From assembly GCF_000429985.1 (NCBI RefSeq), contig NZ_KE387014.1, positions 139,524 to 203,523 of the forward strand: a stretch of 64,000 nucleotides of DNA. Direction: 5' to 3'. This document shows, one piece after another, positions 27,133 through 35,773 of this stretch; the stretch's first letter is position 1; each line of letters starts with the position of its first letter. This DNA is from Maridesulfovibrio bastinii DSM 16055. Its GTDB lineage: Bacteria > Desulfobacterota > Desulfovibrionia > Desulfovibrionales > Desulfovibrionaceae. The notes beneath the pieces were generated by a model, which saw nothing but the letters and a program-made list of their open reading frames with translations, ran no database searches and was not told the origin of the DNA. Position numbers and translations under genes: made by a program.

Positions 27133-28311
27133 TCATTCCAACTCCTTATTTACCGGAGTTCCGACTGAAGATTCATTCAGCTCTCTTTCAGACTGCTGGT
27201 TATCAGCATCCTCTTCCTTACGGCTTGCTATCCATGCTTTCAGCTGACCGCCTATGCCGATAACTCCATTCGGGAGAAAGAGTGTTGTGCCGATAAAAAG
27301 GACTCCCAGAAAATAAAGCCAGTATTCGGGTGCTACAGCTGTAAACCAGCTTTTGGCTCCATTTACGATTCCTGTTCCGATCAGAGCTCCTATAAGTGAA
27401 CCGCGACCGCCCACAGCAACCCATATTGCCATCTCGATCGAGTTTGCCGGAGCCATTTCACTTGGATTGATTATTCCGACCTGCGGTACATACAAGGCAC
27501 CGGCTATGCCGCACATTATGGCTGAGAGAGTCCAGACAAACAGTTTATACTGCAATGGAGAATACCCGGAAAACATAACCCGGTCTTCGGCATCACGGAT
27601 AGCTGTAAGCACTCTGCCCAGTTTTGAAGATGTGATGTAACGGCACACCATATATCCCAAGAGAACCGCAAGACAGGAAGCGATGTAAAGCCCGAGCTTG
27701 GTAGAATGTTCGAGCAGGGAAAATCCAAGCAGACTCTTGAAGTCCGTCAATCCGTTATTGCCTCCGAATCCGGTATTGTTCCGGAAAAAGAGCAACATCA
27801 AAGCATAGGTGAGAGCCTGCGTTATGATAGAGAAATAAACACCTTTGATTCTTGAACGGAATGCAAAAAAGCCGAATATGAGAGCAGTGATTCCGGGTAC
27901 GAGAATTATCATAAGCATAGCGAACCAGAAGTGATCGAATCCAAGCCAGAACCATGGCAGTTCTTTCCAGTTCAGAAAGACCATAAAATCAGGCAGATCC
28001 GATTTATAGACTCCAAGTCCCGACATGGCCCGCATAAGGTGCATGCCCATGGCGTAACCGCCGAAAGCGAAAAAGACTCCGTGTCCGAGACTTAGTATAC
28101 CTGTAAAACCCCAGATCAGATCAATGGCCAGCGCACAGAGACCGTAACAGAGAAACTTTCCTAAAAGCTGAATCATGTAATCCGGGACATGAAGGAATGA
28201 CTGCTCCGGAGCCGCGGTATTGAGAACAGGGATTACCACCATGAATATCAGCGAAATGACAAGAATGACAAACCATGACTTTCTTGATTGAAAATGTGAG
28301 TAAGGATTCAT
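27133..28311 (-). CDS. urtC: Urea ABC transporter permease UrtC
   Basis: A 392-residue LivM-type permease with about ten membrane helices: LIWGFTGILSLGHGVFFAFGGYAMGMHLM, RDAEDRVMFSGY, AVGGRGSLIGALIG. The C-terminal hydrophilic tail is rich in E and S. It forms the channel together with UrtB. Confidence 0.92.
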   Translation of the reverse strand: MNPYSHFQSRKSWFVILVISLIFMVVIPVLNTAAPEQSFLHVPDYMIQLLGKFLCYGLCALAIDLIWGFTGILSLGHGVFFAFGGYAMGMHLMRAMSGLGVYKSDLPDFMVFLNWKELPWFWLGFDHFWFAMLMIILVPGITALIFGFFAFRSRIKGVYFSIITQALTYALMLLFFRNNTGFGGNNGLTDFKSLLGFSLLEHSTKLGLYIASCLAVLLGYMVCRYITSSKLGRVLTAIRDAEDRVMFSGYSPLQYKLFVWTLSAIMCGIAGALYVPQVGIINPSEMAPANSIEMAIWVAVGGRGSLIGALIGTGIVNGAKSWFTAVAPEYWLYFLGVLFIGTTLFLPNGVIGIGGQLKAWIASRKEEDADNQQSERELNESSVGTPVNKELE

Positions 28312-28312
28312 A

Positions 28313-29932
28313 TCAGTCCTCCGCCATGCGGCCCTTCAGAGCAAATATTCCCTGCGGACGCTTTTGAATAAAGATAATAACAAGTGCGAGAACGATGATT
28401 TTTCCAAGCACGGCACCGGTGAAAGGCTCAAGTATTTTATTGATTACTCCGAGACTCATGGAACCGACTACAGTACCGGCAATCTTTCCTACTCCTCCAA
28501 GAACAACGACCATGAATGAATCAACTATATAGGACTGACCAAGTTCAGGACCGACATTTCCAACCAGAGTCAGAGCAAGTCCGCCGAGTCCGGCAATCCC
28601 GGAACCGAGTCCGAAAGTCCACATATCAATGCGGGAAGAATAAATTCCCATTGCTGAAGCTGTTGATCTGCGCTGAGTAACTGCGCGAACCTGCAACCCG
28701 AGCGGGGTTTTGTTGAGCAGGAACCAGACCAGAGCTACGACAAAAATAACAAAAACAATTATGGCCACATGGTTATAAGTAATCATAAGTCCATCAGTCA
28801 GCTGAAACCCACCGGTAAGCCAGTCAGGATTGCGGACCTCCACATTCTGGGCTCCGAAGATAAGACGGACAGTCTGAATAAGGGCAAGACTGATACCCCA
28901 TGTAGCAAGAAGAGTCTCAAGAGGACGTCCGTAAAGATAACGGATAATCCCTCTTTCAAGCAGCATTCCCACTGCGCATGGTATGGCGAAAGACAGCGGA
29001 ATAGCTAAAATTAGATACCACTCTGTCATGGACGGCATAAATTTTACAAATAATTCCTGTACAGCATAGGTGGAATAGGCTCCCAGCATGAGCATTTCAC
29101 CATGAGCCATATTGATAACGCCCATAAGACCGAAGGTAATTGCCAGCCCCAGAGCAGCAAGCAGCAAAACACTTCCGAGACTTATGCCGTAGAACAGGTC
29201 ACGCGCGGCACGAACAAATATCTGCTTGCGCTTAAGAGTGGAAATAGCCTGATGGGCGGCCTTAACTATCTCAGCATCCTGTACAACGTATTTTCCCTGA
29301 TCATCTTTTTCTATAAATTTGTTCAGCCTGTTGATCAGCAGCGGATTTCCGGAGTCACCGATAATCTGGATAGCTTTAAGTTCACGTCCCTTTTCGTTAC
29401 TTTTGAGCGAGGTCAAGGCCAAAGCAAGTTTAAGGGCTTCTGCCACTTCTTTATCCTTCTCTGTGGAAAGGACTTTTTCAATTGTGTTAACAGCCTGCAG
29501 ATTGGCTTTTTCAGCAAGTTCATTTGCTGCGGCAAGCCTTTCTTCCCGGTTTGATGAATAAAGCTGCAGTTCGGCTATAACGGGTTTGATGGCTCTGCGA
29601 ACCATATTATTTATGCGATAATTTTTAAGAGAACTTTTATCGCCGGTAAAAGGTTCACCGGTCATGGCATAGACGGGATCTTTATCATCATAGACAATTA
29701 CCGCTTTATTACCGTCAAACCTCAGATCACGATGCATAAGAGCCTGTAAAACAGGCAAAGCCTTAACATCACCAAGCTCTCCTATGTTTTTGATAACCGA
29801 CACCATGTGCCTGCGATTGTGGGTGGCAAGAGATGCCACCGCATCCTCCAATCCGCTGTTTTCCGCAGCCTGTGCGGAAATGCTGAAAAGGAGCGTAAGC
29901 AGAACTATAAAAACTGTAAGGACATTTTTCAT
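28313..29932 (-). CDS. urtB: Urea ABC transporter permease UrtB
   Basis: A 539-residue permease with a long exported N-terminal extension, as in known UrtB: a signal peptide (MKNVLTVFIVLLTLLFSISA), a ~200-residue helical repeat-like domain (AANELAEKANLQAV, EVAEALKLALALTSL), then the LivH-type permease from about residue 240 (GLMGVINMAHGEMLMLGAY, LVGNVGPELGQSYIVDSFMVV). The start at 29932 is chosen for the signal peptide; its ribosome site is weak. An upstream ATG at 29992 would place the hairpin at 29955 inside the gene. Confidence 0.9.
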   Translation of the reverse strand: MKNVLTVFIVLLTLLFSISAQAAENSGLEDAVASLATHNRRHMVSVIKNIGELGDVKALPVLQALMHRDLRFDGNKAVIVYDDKDPVYAMTGEPFTGDKSSLKNYRINNMVRRAIKPVIAELQLYSSNREERLAAANELAEKANLQAVNTIEKVLSTEKDKEVAEALKLALALTSLKSNEKGRELKAIQIIGDSGNPLLINRLNKFIEKDDQGKYVVQDAEIVKAAHQAISTLKRKQIFVRAARDLFYGISLGSVLLLAALGLAITFGLMGVINMAHGEMLMLGAYSTYAVQELFVKFMPSMTEWYLILAIPLSFAIPCAVGMLLERGIIRYLYGRPLETLLATWGISLALIQTVRLIFGAQNVEVRNPDWLTGGFQLTDGLMITYNHVAIIVFVIFVVALVWFLLNKTPLGLQVRAVTQRRSTASAMGIYSSRIDMWTFGLGSGIAGLGGLALTLVGNVGPELGQSYIVDSFMVVVLGGVGKIAGTVVGSMSLGVINKILEPFTGAVLGKIIVLALVIIFIQKRPQGIFALKGRMAED

Positions 29933-29954
29933 TAGATAACTCGGTATGCGTGCA

Positions 29955-29980
29955 GCACCCGGGCCTTGCGGCCCGGATGC
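29955..29980 (-). promoter_or_regulatory. urtA-urtB intergenic hairpin
   Basis: CCGGGCC / GGCCCGG stem with a TTGC loop and partly paired flanks, in the 74-base gap after urtA. No U-run follows, so it is more likely an mRNA-stabilising or attenuating hairpin that lets the binding protein be made in excess. Confidence 0.6.
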
Positions 29981-30006
29981 ACAATTAATCATTCTGCCGT
30001 ATTATT

Positions 30007-31296
30007 TTAGTACTTAGGCTTTACGCAGTTGCCGCAAACATAAGGGTAGGTCCAGTCAGCATGCTTCTTAGCTGAATCAGGAAGATACTGACTCCAGGGT
30101 TGAGCACGGATAGGTCCGTCTGTTTTCCAGACGATATCAAACTGGCCGTTTTCGTTTACTTCACCGATAAGAACTGGTTTGTGGAGGTGATGGTTTTTAG
30201 GGTCCATGGTTACAGTGTAACCGGAAGGAGCTTTGAAAGTCTGTCCGGCAAGGGCCTGACGAACAGCATCAACATTGGTGGTTCCAGCCTGACGCACAGC
30301 CTGTGCCCACATGTTGATTCCAATGTAGGTAGCTTCCATGGGGTCGTTGGTTACACGTTTGTCACCACCGGGAAGATTGTTTTTCTTGACCCATGCCATC
30401 CATTTTTTAACGAAAGCGTCATTTTCAGGATTCTTGAGAGACATGAAGTAGTTCCATGCAGCAAGATGTCCTACCAGAGGTTTGGTATCAATACCGCGAA
30501 GTTCTTCTTCACCTACGGAGAAAGCTACGCAGGGAACGTCTTCAGCTTTTACACCCTGGTTAGCCAGCTCTTTGTAGAAAGGAACATTGGAGTCACCGTT
30601 GATGGTGTTGATAATGCATGTGGGCTTGGCAGCAGCGAATTTTTTAACATCAGATACGATGGTCTGGTAGTCGCTGTATCCGAAGGGAGTGTATTTCTCC
30701 ATGATATCTTCGTCTTTAACACCTTTTGAATGGAGGTAGGCACGAAGAATTTTGTTGGTAGTACGCGGATAAACATAGTCAGTTCCGAGAAGAACAAAAC
30801 GTTTTGCGGCGCCACCGTCTTCACTCATCAGATACTTAAGGGCGGGAATAGCCTGCTGGTTCGGAGCAGCACCGGTGTAAAATACGTTGTATGAGCATTC
30901 TTCACCTTCATACTGGACAGGGTAGAAGAGAAGTCCGTTCAGTTCTTCAAATACAGGGAGAACTGATTTTCTGGAAACAGAAGTCCAGCAGCCGAAAACA
31001 ACGGATACTTTATCCTTGCTGAGCAGCTCACGGGCTTTTTCAGCAAAAAGGGGCCAGTTAGAAGCAGGGTCAACAACAACAGGCTCAATTTTTTTACCCA
31101 GCAGTCCACCATTCTTGTTGATTTCATCAATTGTCATCAGTGCAACATCTTTCAAAGAAGTTTCACTAATAGCCATTGTTCCTGAAAGTGAATGCAGGAT
31201 ACCGACTTTGATTGTGTCAGCAGCATGAGCTCCACCAGCCAGTGTGCTTAGAAACATCGCCAGCGTGATGGTAATAGCGATTAAACTTTTTTTCAT
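30007..31296 (-). CDS. urtA: Urea ABC transporter substrate-binding protein UrtA
   Basis: A 429-residue periplasmic binding protein. A signal peptide (MKKSLIAITITLAMFLSTLA, cleavage near AHA-A) is followed by KVGILHSLSGTMAISETSLKD, GCWTSVSRKSVLPVFEE and YPVQYEGEECSYNVFYTGAAPNQQ, all characteristic of UrtA rather than amino-acid binders. The ATG at 31296 has AGGAGG about 10 bases upstream. It is the first gene of a ~10.6-kb unit leading through urtBCDE to ureDABCEFG. Confidence 0.95.
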   Translation of the reverse strand: MKKSLIAITITLAMFLSTLAGGAHAADTIKVGILHSLSGTMAISETSLKDVALMTIDEINKNGGLLGKKIEPVVVDPASNWPLFAEKARELLSKDKVSVVFGCWTSVSRKSVLPVFEELNGLLFYPVQYEGEECSYNVFYTGAAPNQQAIPALKYLMSEDGGAAKRFVLLGTDYVYPRTTNKILRAYLHSKGVKDEDIMEKYTPFGYSDYQTIVSDVKKFAAAKPTCIINTINGDSNVPFYKELANQGVKAEDVPCVAFSVGEEELRGIDTKPLVGHLAAWNYFMSLKNPENDAFVKKWMAWVKKNNLPGGDKRVTNDPMEATYIGINMWAQAVRQAGTTNVDAVRQALAGQTFKAPSGYTVTMDPKNHHLHKPVLIGEVNENGQFDIVWKTDGPIRAQPWSQYLPDSAKKHADWTYPYVCGNCVKPKY

Positions 31297-31447
31297 GGCA
31301 GAAATCCTCCTTTCTGTTACCATTTCTTAGTTAAGAACAAGTCTCCAACCTCAACCCCTGAATTATAAATCTGACTCACTCATCTACTTAAACATGCTTG
31401 AATCAAAAAACTTTTTACAAAGAGGACGTTTGGAACAACCTTGCTTA

Positions 31448-31462
31448 ACAAGTTCCATGCCA
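31448..31462 (-). promoter_or_regulatory. Possible sigma-54 (-24/-12) promoter for urtA
   Basis: On the minus strand the site reads TGGCATGGAACTTGT, against the consensus TGGCACG-N4-TTGC: spacing is exact and the only core mismatch is the final C. It lies about 150 bases before the urtA start. Nitrogen-regulated urea uptake through NtrC and sigma-54 is common; no NtrC site was identified. Confidence 0.4.
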
Positions 31463-31980
31463 ACAGCACCTGAAGGACAGCTAACCACCGTCAATTCCTG
31501 ATTAATAACAAAGAATGTTATAGATAAAATCCGCTTAAATAACGTTTTTGGGAGTGAAATGCTCTTATTTATTTAACATTGGCGTTACTTTTTTCACCCC
31601 ATTTAAAACAAAAATGTAAATTTTCCATTTAAGTTTAAACCAGTTTAAAATTAAAATTACTATTTTGTAAAAACTTAACAAACAAAAGCCCACGCTGATC
31701 CTAAATATAAAATGATCCTTCTAATTACCATTTGAATATCTGTTGAGTATATAATCAGCAATAATTCTTCTGTTTTAAAAAGAAACAGGAGAAATTAAAT
31801 AGAAATACATTATAGATAATTTTTCAGAATCTAAACGACAGCGATAGTGATTCATTCAGATAAGATGAATTCCGAGGTAAGGGCTAAAAATGTAGCAGAT
31901 TTGTACTATAGTTCAAATTTGCAAGCGACAATTTTGGAGCGGAATTGTTCTGTAGAAAGTGAATATGGCACAAAAACAAA

Positions 31981-32014
31981 TAAGCGGGAATGCGATTAAT
32001 CGCATTCCCGCTTA
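31981..32014 (-). terminator. Hairpin terminator of nrdJ
   Basis: A 34-bp perfect palindrome (left arm TAAGCGGGAATGCGATT) just past the nrdJ stop, followed on the minus strand by a U-rich run. Confidence 0.9.
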
Positions 32015-32038
32015 TTTACTGTGATATAATTTTAGATA

Positions 32039-34723
32039 CTAACCGCAGGTTGTGTATCCGCAGGCTTTACAAATCTTGCATCCACCTTCAGGAACATAAG
32101 CTTTTTTGCCGCATTCAGGACACACAGCCCCTAATTCTTTGGCAACTATTGTTTGATCATCCATATCAAGTGATACATACTGGCGCAGAATTCTTGCAAT
32201 AATAGCAGCTGCATCAATTATATTGTAACTTGAGCGGTCAAGCTGGGTAAGAATTCTTTCAATTGGCATTCCTACACGCAACAGCAAACTTGCCAGTCTG
32301 GTGATAGTTTCCCACAACGAATATTTTTCCTGAAAGACCTGTTCGCTATAGAAGCCATCACCATTTACTCCGGCTTCTTTAGGGAGCTTAACAAATATTT
32401 CAATCGGATTACCGGACTCATCAAGAGATACTATTATATACATTTTGGAGCCCTTCCACATAACCCGATGTCTTTCGGCCCGTTCAATGTCATGCAGTTC
32501 TCTTTCCTGAATAGCGGCATCTTTCCGAATCAGGGTTGAGTCACTTTTCTTTTTATCCTCTTTTTTGCTGAGCACACCTTTTTTGCAACCATTCCTAAAA
32601 ATAGTCACACCCTTTAAGCCGTGCTTCCATGCTTCAAGATAGATCTGATAGATAGTATCTTTAGGTGTTTCTTCCGAAAGATTGATTGTTGATGAAATGG
32701 AACTGTCAGTAAACTCCTGAATAGCAGACTGCATCCTGATACGGTCCATAAAATCAAGTTCATCTGCCTGAACATAGTTAAGCTTTTCTTTAAGCTCCAT
32801 GGCCGTATATTTACCGAAAAGGTCTTCCTGATTGGTTTCAAGCATCCATTTAAGCGGTGGCATGTGGATAAACTCAAAAACTTTTCCGGCTTCAAGGCGT
32901 GTTTCACGGGTATAACTGAACATAAATACAGGTTCTATTCCTGAAGAGCAGTTATCTGACATAATGGAAATTGAACCGGAAGGCCCAACAGTATTAAATG
33001 CAGTATGCCGCAATCCGCTTTTCATTATCTTCTTGCGCAATTTTTCCGGCAGATTCAGATTTTTTATATATGGGCTTTCAAGAAAACGTTTTCTGGCATC
33101 AACATCTTTTAAAGCTTCAACCACGCCGAAACGTTCAGCAAGGTCGGCACTGGTTGAAATCTCAACAATGGCTTTTTCGCGGAGAATATCCTTAACAAAA
33201 TTGACTGACTCAGCACTACCATAACGCATACCGAGCATTGCCAGCATGTCGCCAAGACCGGTAAATTCAATTCCGATTCTTTTGCCATAACGATCCGCAT
33301 CACGATGCTCCTGCAATGGGTGCTTATCCTGATTAAGATCGGACATAGTATCCATGAATGCCAGAGTTCTGATAAGATCTTCCTGAAATAATTCAGAATC
33401 AAATCTTGCTTCTTTAGTATACGGGTTTACCACATAGCGGAAAAGAACCATGGCTCCCAGCAGGCAGTTACTCCAATAACCAAGAGCCTGCTCCCCGCAG
33501 GGATTTGTGGACATTGGTTTCAATCTGAGCGGATCGATATAAGTACCCGGTGTGTTGCGCTGTGTCGTATCCTGATAGAGTATTCCGGGATCTCCAGACT
33601 GCCATGCCGAAGCACTTATCTCCTCAAGCAGTTCACGGGCTTTAACCTTTTCATACTCCTTAAGCGGAAGTCCAAGCTCCTGCCATCTGCTGTAGTCGCC
33701 ATCCCAGAGCGTATTATACACGGTACGGACAAGATCAAAGATATCCGAATTTTCACTGCGCCGTCTTGATACGGAAAAAATAAAAGATTCAGCTCCCAAC
33801 GGGGCTTTGGCATCATCTGTTGAAAGATCCGGCTGAACTTTAATCAGACAATTTTCGGCATCCAGTTCAACAATTTTATATACTATTTCAGCTTCAACTC
33901 TATCACCGATGCGCGGATCAAGGGCTGCATAAACCTCAGGTACAAGCTGCAAGGTTGATTCATCATAAATTTTAGCTGATATTTTTGACCGGTGAGGAAA
34001 AACAAAAGTCCAGTCACCATCTTCTTCAACAGCCTTCATAAACTCATCAGTAACTTTCAGGCTGATATTAGCGCCGAACACATCCTGCATTTTACCGGTC
34101 AGTGAATCCACCCCGAAAATATCTCCGGGTCTGCTTTTGCACCAGATAAACCTTTTAGTGTCAGGGTGGCGGATATCAAGAGATATCATGAGCGCCCCGC
34201 GCCTGCCGTTCTGGCCAATGGTATTGGTAAGCTCACTGAATAACGGCATAAAACTTACAGCACCAGATGATGTTACCGCAGCATTGTTGACAGGATCACC
34301 AGCCGGACGGAGTATGGTAATATCTATACCGCTGCCGCCACGATAAGAATATGTTCTTGCCAGTTTTTTCTGGGCTTCAAAAATACCTTCCAGTGAATCT
34401 GATTCAATTTTTGCCAGATAGCAGTTGCTTAAAGAACATTTTGCGTGGTCATTTCCAAGACCGCAAAGGATAGAACCAGCAGGGATAAAACGCCCGGACT
34501 GGAGCATTTCACAAACCTGTTCATTTTCCTGCTTATTAAAACTGGAATTTTTTAAAAACTCACGGCAAAGCCTGTTTTTTACATCGGTAAACGAATGCTC
34601 AAGGAGACGTCCTTCTGGATCGCGGATCTGATATTTTTTGGAACTTACGGTTTCCTGAAAACGGGTATGCTCTTCAAGAGCCATCTTAGCTGATTCACGG
34701 GTGATAACTGATTGTTCGGTCAT
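32039..34723 (-). CDS. nrdJ: Adenosylcobalamin-dependent (class II) ribonucleotide reductase
   Basis: An 894-residue NrdJ that makes deoxynucleotides with a B12 radical and without oxygen. Seen: KCSLSNCYL, the YSYRGGSGIDIT loop, the N-x-C-x-E catalytic motif in STNPCGEQALG, GPSGSISIMSDNCSSGIEP, and a C-terminal cysteine-rich zinc-ribbon-like region (CPECGK...CKICKACGYTTCG). Between FVFPHRS and the usual WDGD element, where typical proteins have a short link, lie roughly 80 extra residues. The start at 34723 (MTEQSVITRES) is preferred; the upstream 38 residues look like translated leader. No nrdAB is visible in the window. Confidence 0.92.
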   Translation of the reverse strand: MTEQSVITRESAKMALEEHTRFQETVSSKKYQIRDPEGRLLEHSFTDVKNRLCREFLKNSSFNKQENEQVCEMLQSGRFIPAGSILCGLGNDHAKCSLSNCYLAKIESDSLEGIFEAQKKLARTYSYRGGSGIDITILRPAGDPVNNAAVTSSGAVSFMPLFSELTNTIGQNGRRGALMISLDIRHPDTKRFIWCKSRPGDIFGVDSLTGKMQDVFGANISLKVTDEFMKAVEEDGDWTFVFPHRSKISAKIYDESTLQLVPEVYAALDPRIGDRVEAEIVYKIVELDAENCLIKVQPDLSTDDAKAPLGAESFIFSVSRRRSENSDIFDLVRTVYNTLWDGDYSRWQELGLPLKEYEKVKARELLEEISASAWQSGDPGILYQDTTQRNTPGTYIDPLRLKPMSTNPCGEQALGYWSNCLLGAMVLFRYVVNPYTKEARFDSELFQEDLIRTLAFMDTMSDLNQDKHPLQEHRDADRYGKRIGIEFTGLGDMLAMLGMRYGSAESVNFVKDILREKAIVEISTSADLAERFGVVEALKDVDARKRFLESPYIKNLNLPEKLRKKIMKSGLRHTAFNTVGPSGSISIMSDNCSSGIEPVFMFSYTRETRLEAGKVFEFIHMPPLKWMLETNQEDLFGKYTAMELKEKLNYVQADELDFMDRIRMQSAIQEFTDSSISSTINLSEETPKDTIYQIYLEAWKHGLKGVTIFRNGCKKGVLSKKEDKKKSDSTLIRKDAAIQERELHDIERAERHRVMWKGSKMYIIVSLDESGNPIEIFVKLPKEAGVNGDGFYSEQVFQEKYSLWETITRLASLLLRVGMPIERILTQLDRSSYNIIDAAAIIARILRQYVSLDMDDQTIVAKELGAVCPECGKKAYVPEGGCKICKACGYTTCG

Positions 34724-34875
34724 TAATTCAAACTCGTTTAAAGGCCTTTGCCTGATCTGGGATTTAGTCCACAAAAAGAATTCCCCACCTGATAAAAACA
34801 CAACAATACCCCCAAACGGCAGCGCGGGCTGTCGCAAAGTAAAGCCGGAAATATCTATGGAGATCTTTAATGAGT

Positions 34876-34902
34876 GCAGGTAACCCGGAAGGTTGCACCT
34901 GC
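34876..34902 (-). promoter_or_regulatory. Stem-loop in nrdJ leader
   Basis: GCAGGT / ACCTGC outer stem and AACC / GGTT inner stem with a 2-base bulge and a 5-base loop, about 150 bases before the nrdJ start. It may be a structured regulatory RNA element. Confidence 0.4.
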
Positions 34903-34919
34903 TGGACGGTTTTATGATT

Positions 34920-34941
34920 GATACTTTACGGTTAAAGTATC
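34920..34941. promoter_or_regulatory. Perfect dyad upstream of nrdJ
   Basis: GATACTTTA / TAAAGTATC with a 4-base centre. It could be an operator or a hairpin. It does not fit the NrdR box pattern. Confidence 0.4.
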
Positions 34942-35261
34942 ACTTTTATACATCGTCTGAAAAGACAGACATTCTTCAGGTTGGAGTTCTGGCTTATACT
35001 ATCATTAATGATAGAAATTACAGAGGCAGCACCGCCCCGGATTTTAACCGGGTTCTCCAATTCAGACAGCCCGGAAGGCAAATTCCTGAAGACCACAAAC
35101 TGATGAAAGAGACCTTAACAGAACATCTTTTCACGTCAACGATTTTATCTTTTTTTTATGAAACGTATTAAGTAACTGGTATAAATATTTAAATTTTAAT
35201 CAATAAAAAAAAGGATAATAATCGTGGTCATCTATAAAATTATAATAGTTCACGAAACAAA

Positions 35262-35729
35262 TTAAAGAGCCATCTCCATTGGTATAAACCTGATGCCATG
35301 AAAATTCTGTTCACTGCCTATTTGTAAAAATCCCAGCCTTTCATAAGCCTGAACAGCTCCCAGTGAAGAATTAACTGTCATACCTTTAAAGCTGCTGTTA
35401 TCTGCAATGCATTTTTCTCTGGCTATGCTGAAAAGCCGACCGGCTATTCCGCGTTTATGATAGCGGTAATCTACAAACAGCATAGCCACATGATTATTAT
35501 CTTTTATTTCAATAATCCCGACCGGATGATTTTCAATTTCCGCAATAAAGGCAAATGAAATTTCATTTAATCTGCGACTCAAGGCTTCTGAGCTGACAAA
35601 CTGTTTAAACTCTGAAACTCCTTCATCTGAAAATTCAGAGGCCACACATTTATGAAAAACATCCAGAACAAGATTTATAACCGAGTTTTCAACGGTTAAA
35701 AGAGGTCTTATACTAACAGCTTCCGACAT
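35262..35729 (-). CDS. GNAT-family N-acetyltransferase
   Basis: A 155-residue GNAT protein. VAMLFVDYRYHKRGIAGRLFSIARE is the acetyl-CoA-binding loop (R/Q-x-x-G-x-G/A type, here KRGIAGRL), and NSSLGAVQAYERLGF is the C-terminal signature. The acceptor is unknown (an amino acid, a peptide N-terminus or a small amine). The ATG at 35729 is preferred over a GTG at 35750. It is a lone gene between nrdJ and the diguanylate cyclase gene. Confidence 0.85.
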   Translation of the reverse strand: MSEAVSIRPLLTVENSVINLVLDVFHKCVASEFSDEGVSEFKQFVSSEALSRRLNEISFAFIAEIENHPVGIIEIKDNNHVAMLFVDYRYHKRGIAGRLFSIAREKCIADNSSFKGMTVNSSLGAVQAYERLGFLQIGSEQNFHGIRFIPMEMAL

Positions 35730-35773
35730 ATACTTCTTTTCCCAATACACTTTTTTAGAAAAAACATAACATG

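Larger units (their letters stand above)
31297..32038. other. Upstream region of the urt-ure locus
   Basis: 742 bases without a gene, between urtA and the nrdJ terminator. Besides the sigma-54-like site at 31448, ACAATT / AATTGT arms 9 bases apart occur at 31928-31948. The rest is AT-rich and unassigned. Confidence 0.5.
34724..35261. other. Leader region of nrdJ
   Basis: No supported gene; a 92-codon plus-strand frame at 34893 lacks a ribosome site. On the minus strand this is the nrdJ leader and contains two strong hairpins listed below. It was checked by eye for a cobalamin riboswitch core without a convincing match. Confidence 0.5.

Noticed and set aside
34724-34930. Cobalamin riboswitch in front of nrdJ
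   Set aside because: Some B12-box-like words (GGTGCAA, GACAGCCCGC) occur on the minus strand, but not in the order and spacing of the conserved core; reported only as a structured leader.
34893-35171. 92-codon plus-strand frame opposite the nrdJ leader
   Set aside because: Starts with TTG inside a hairpin, lacks a ribosome site and has no recognisable domains.
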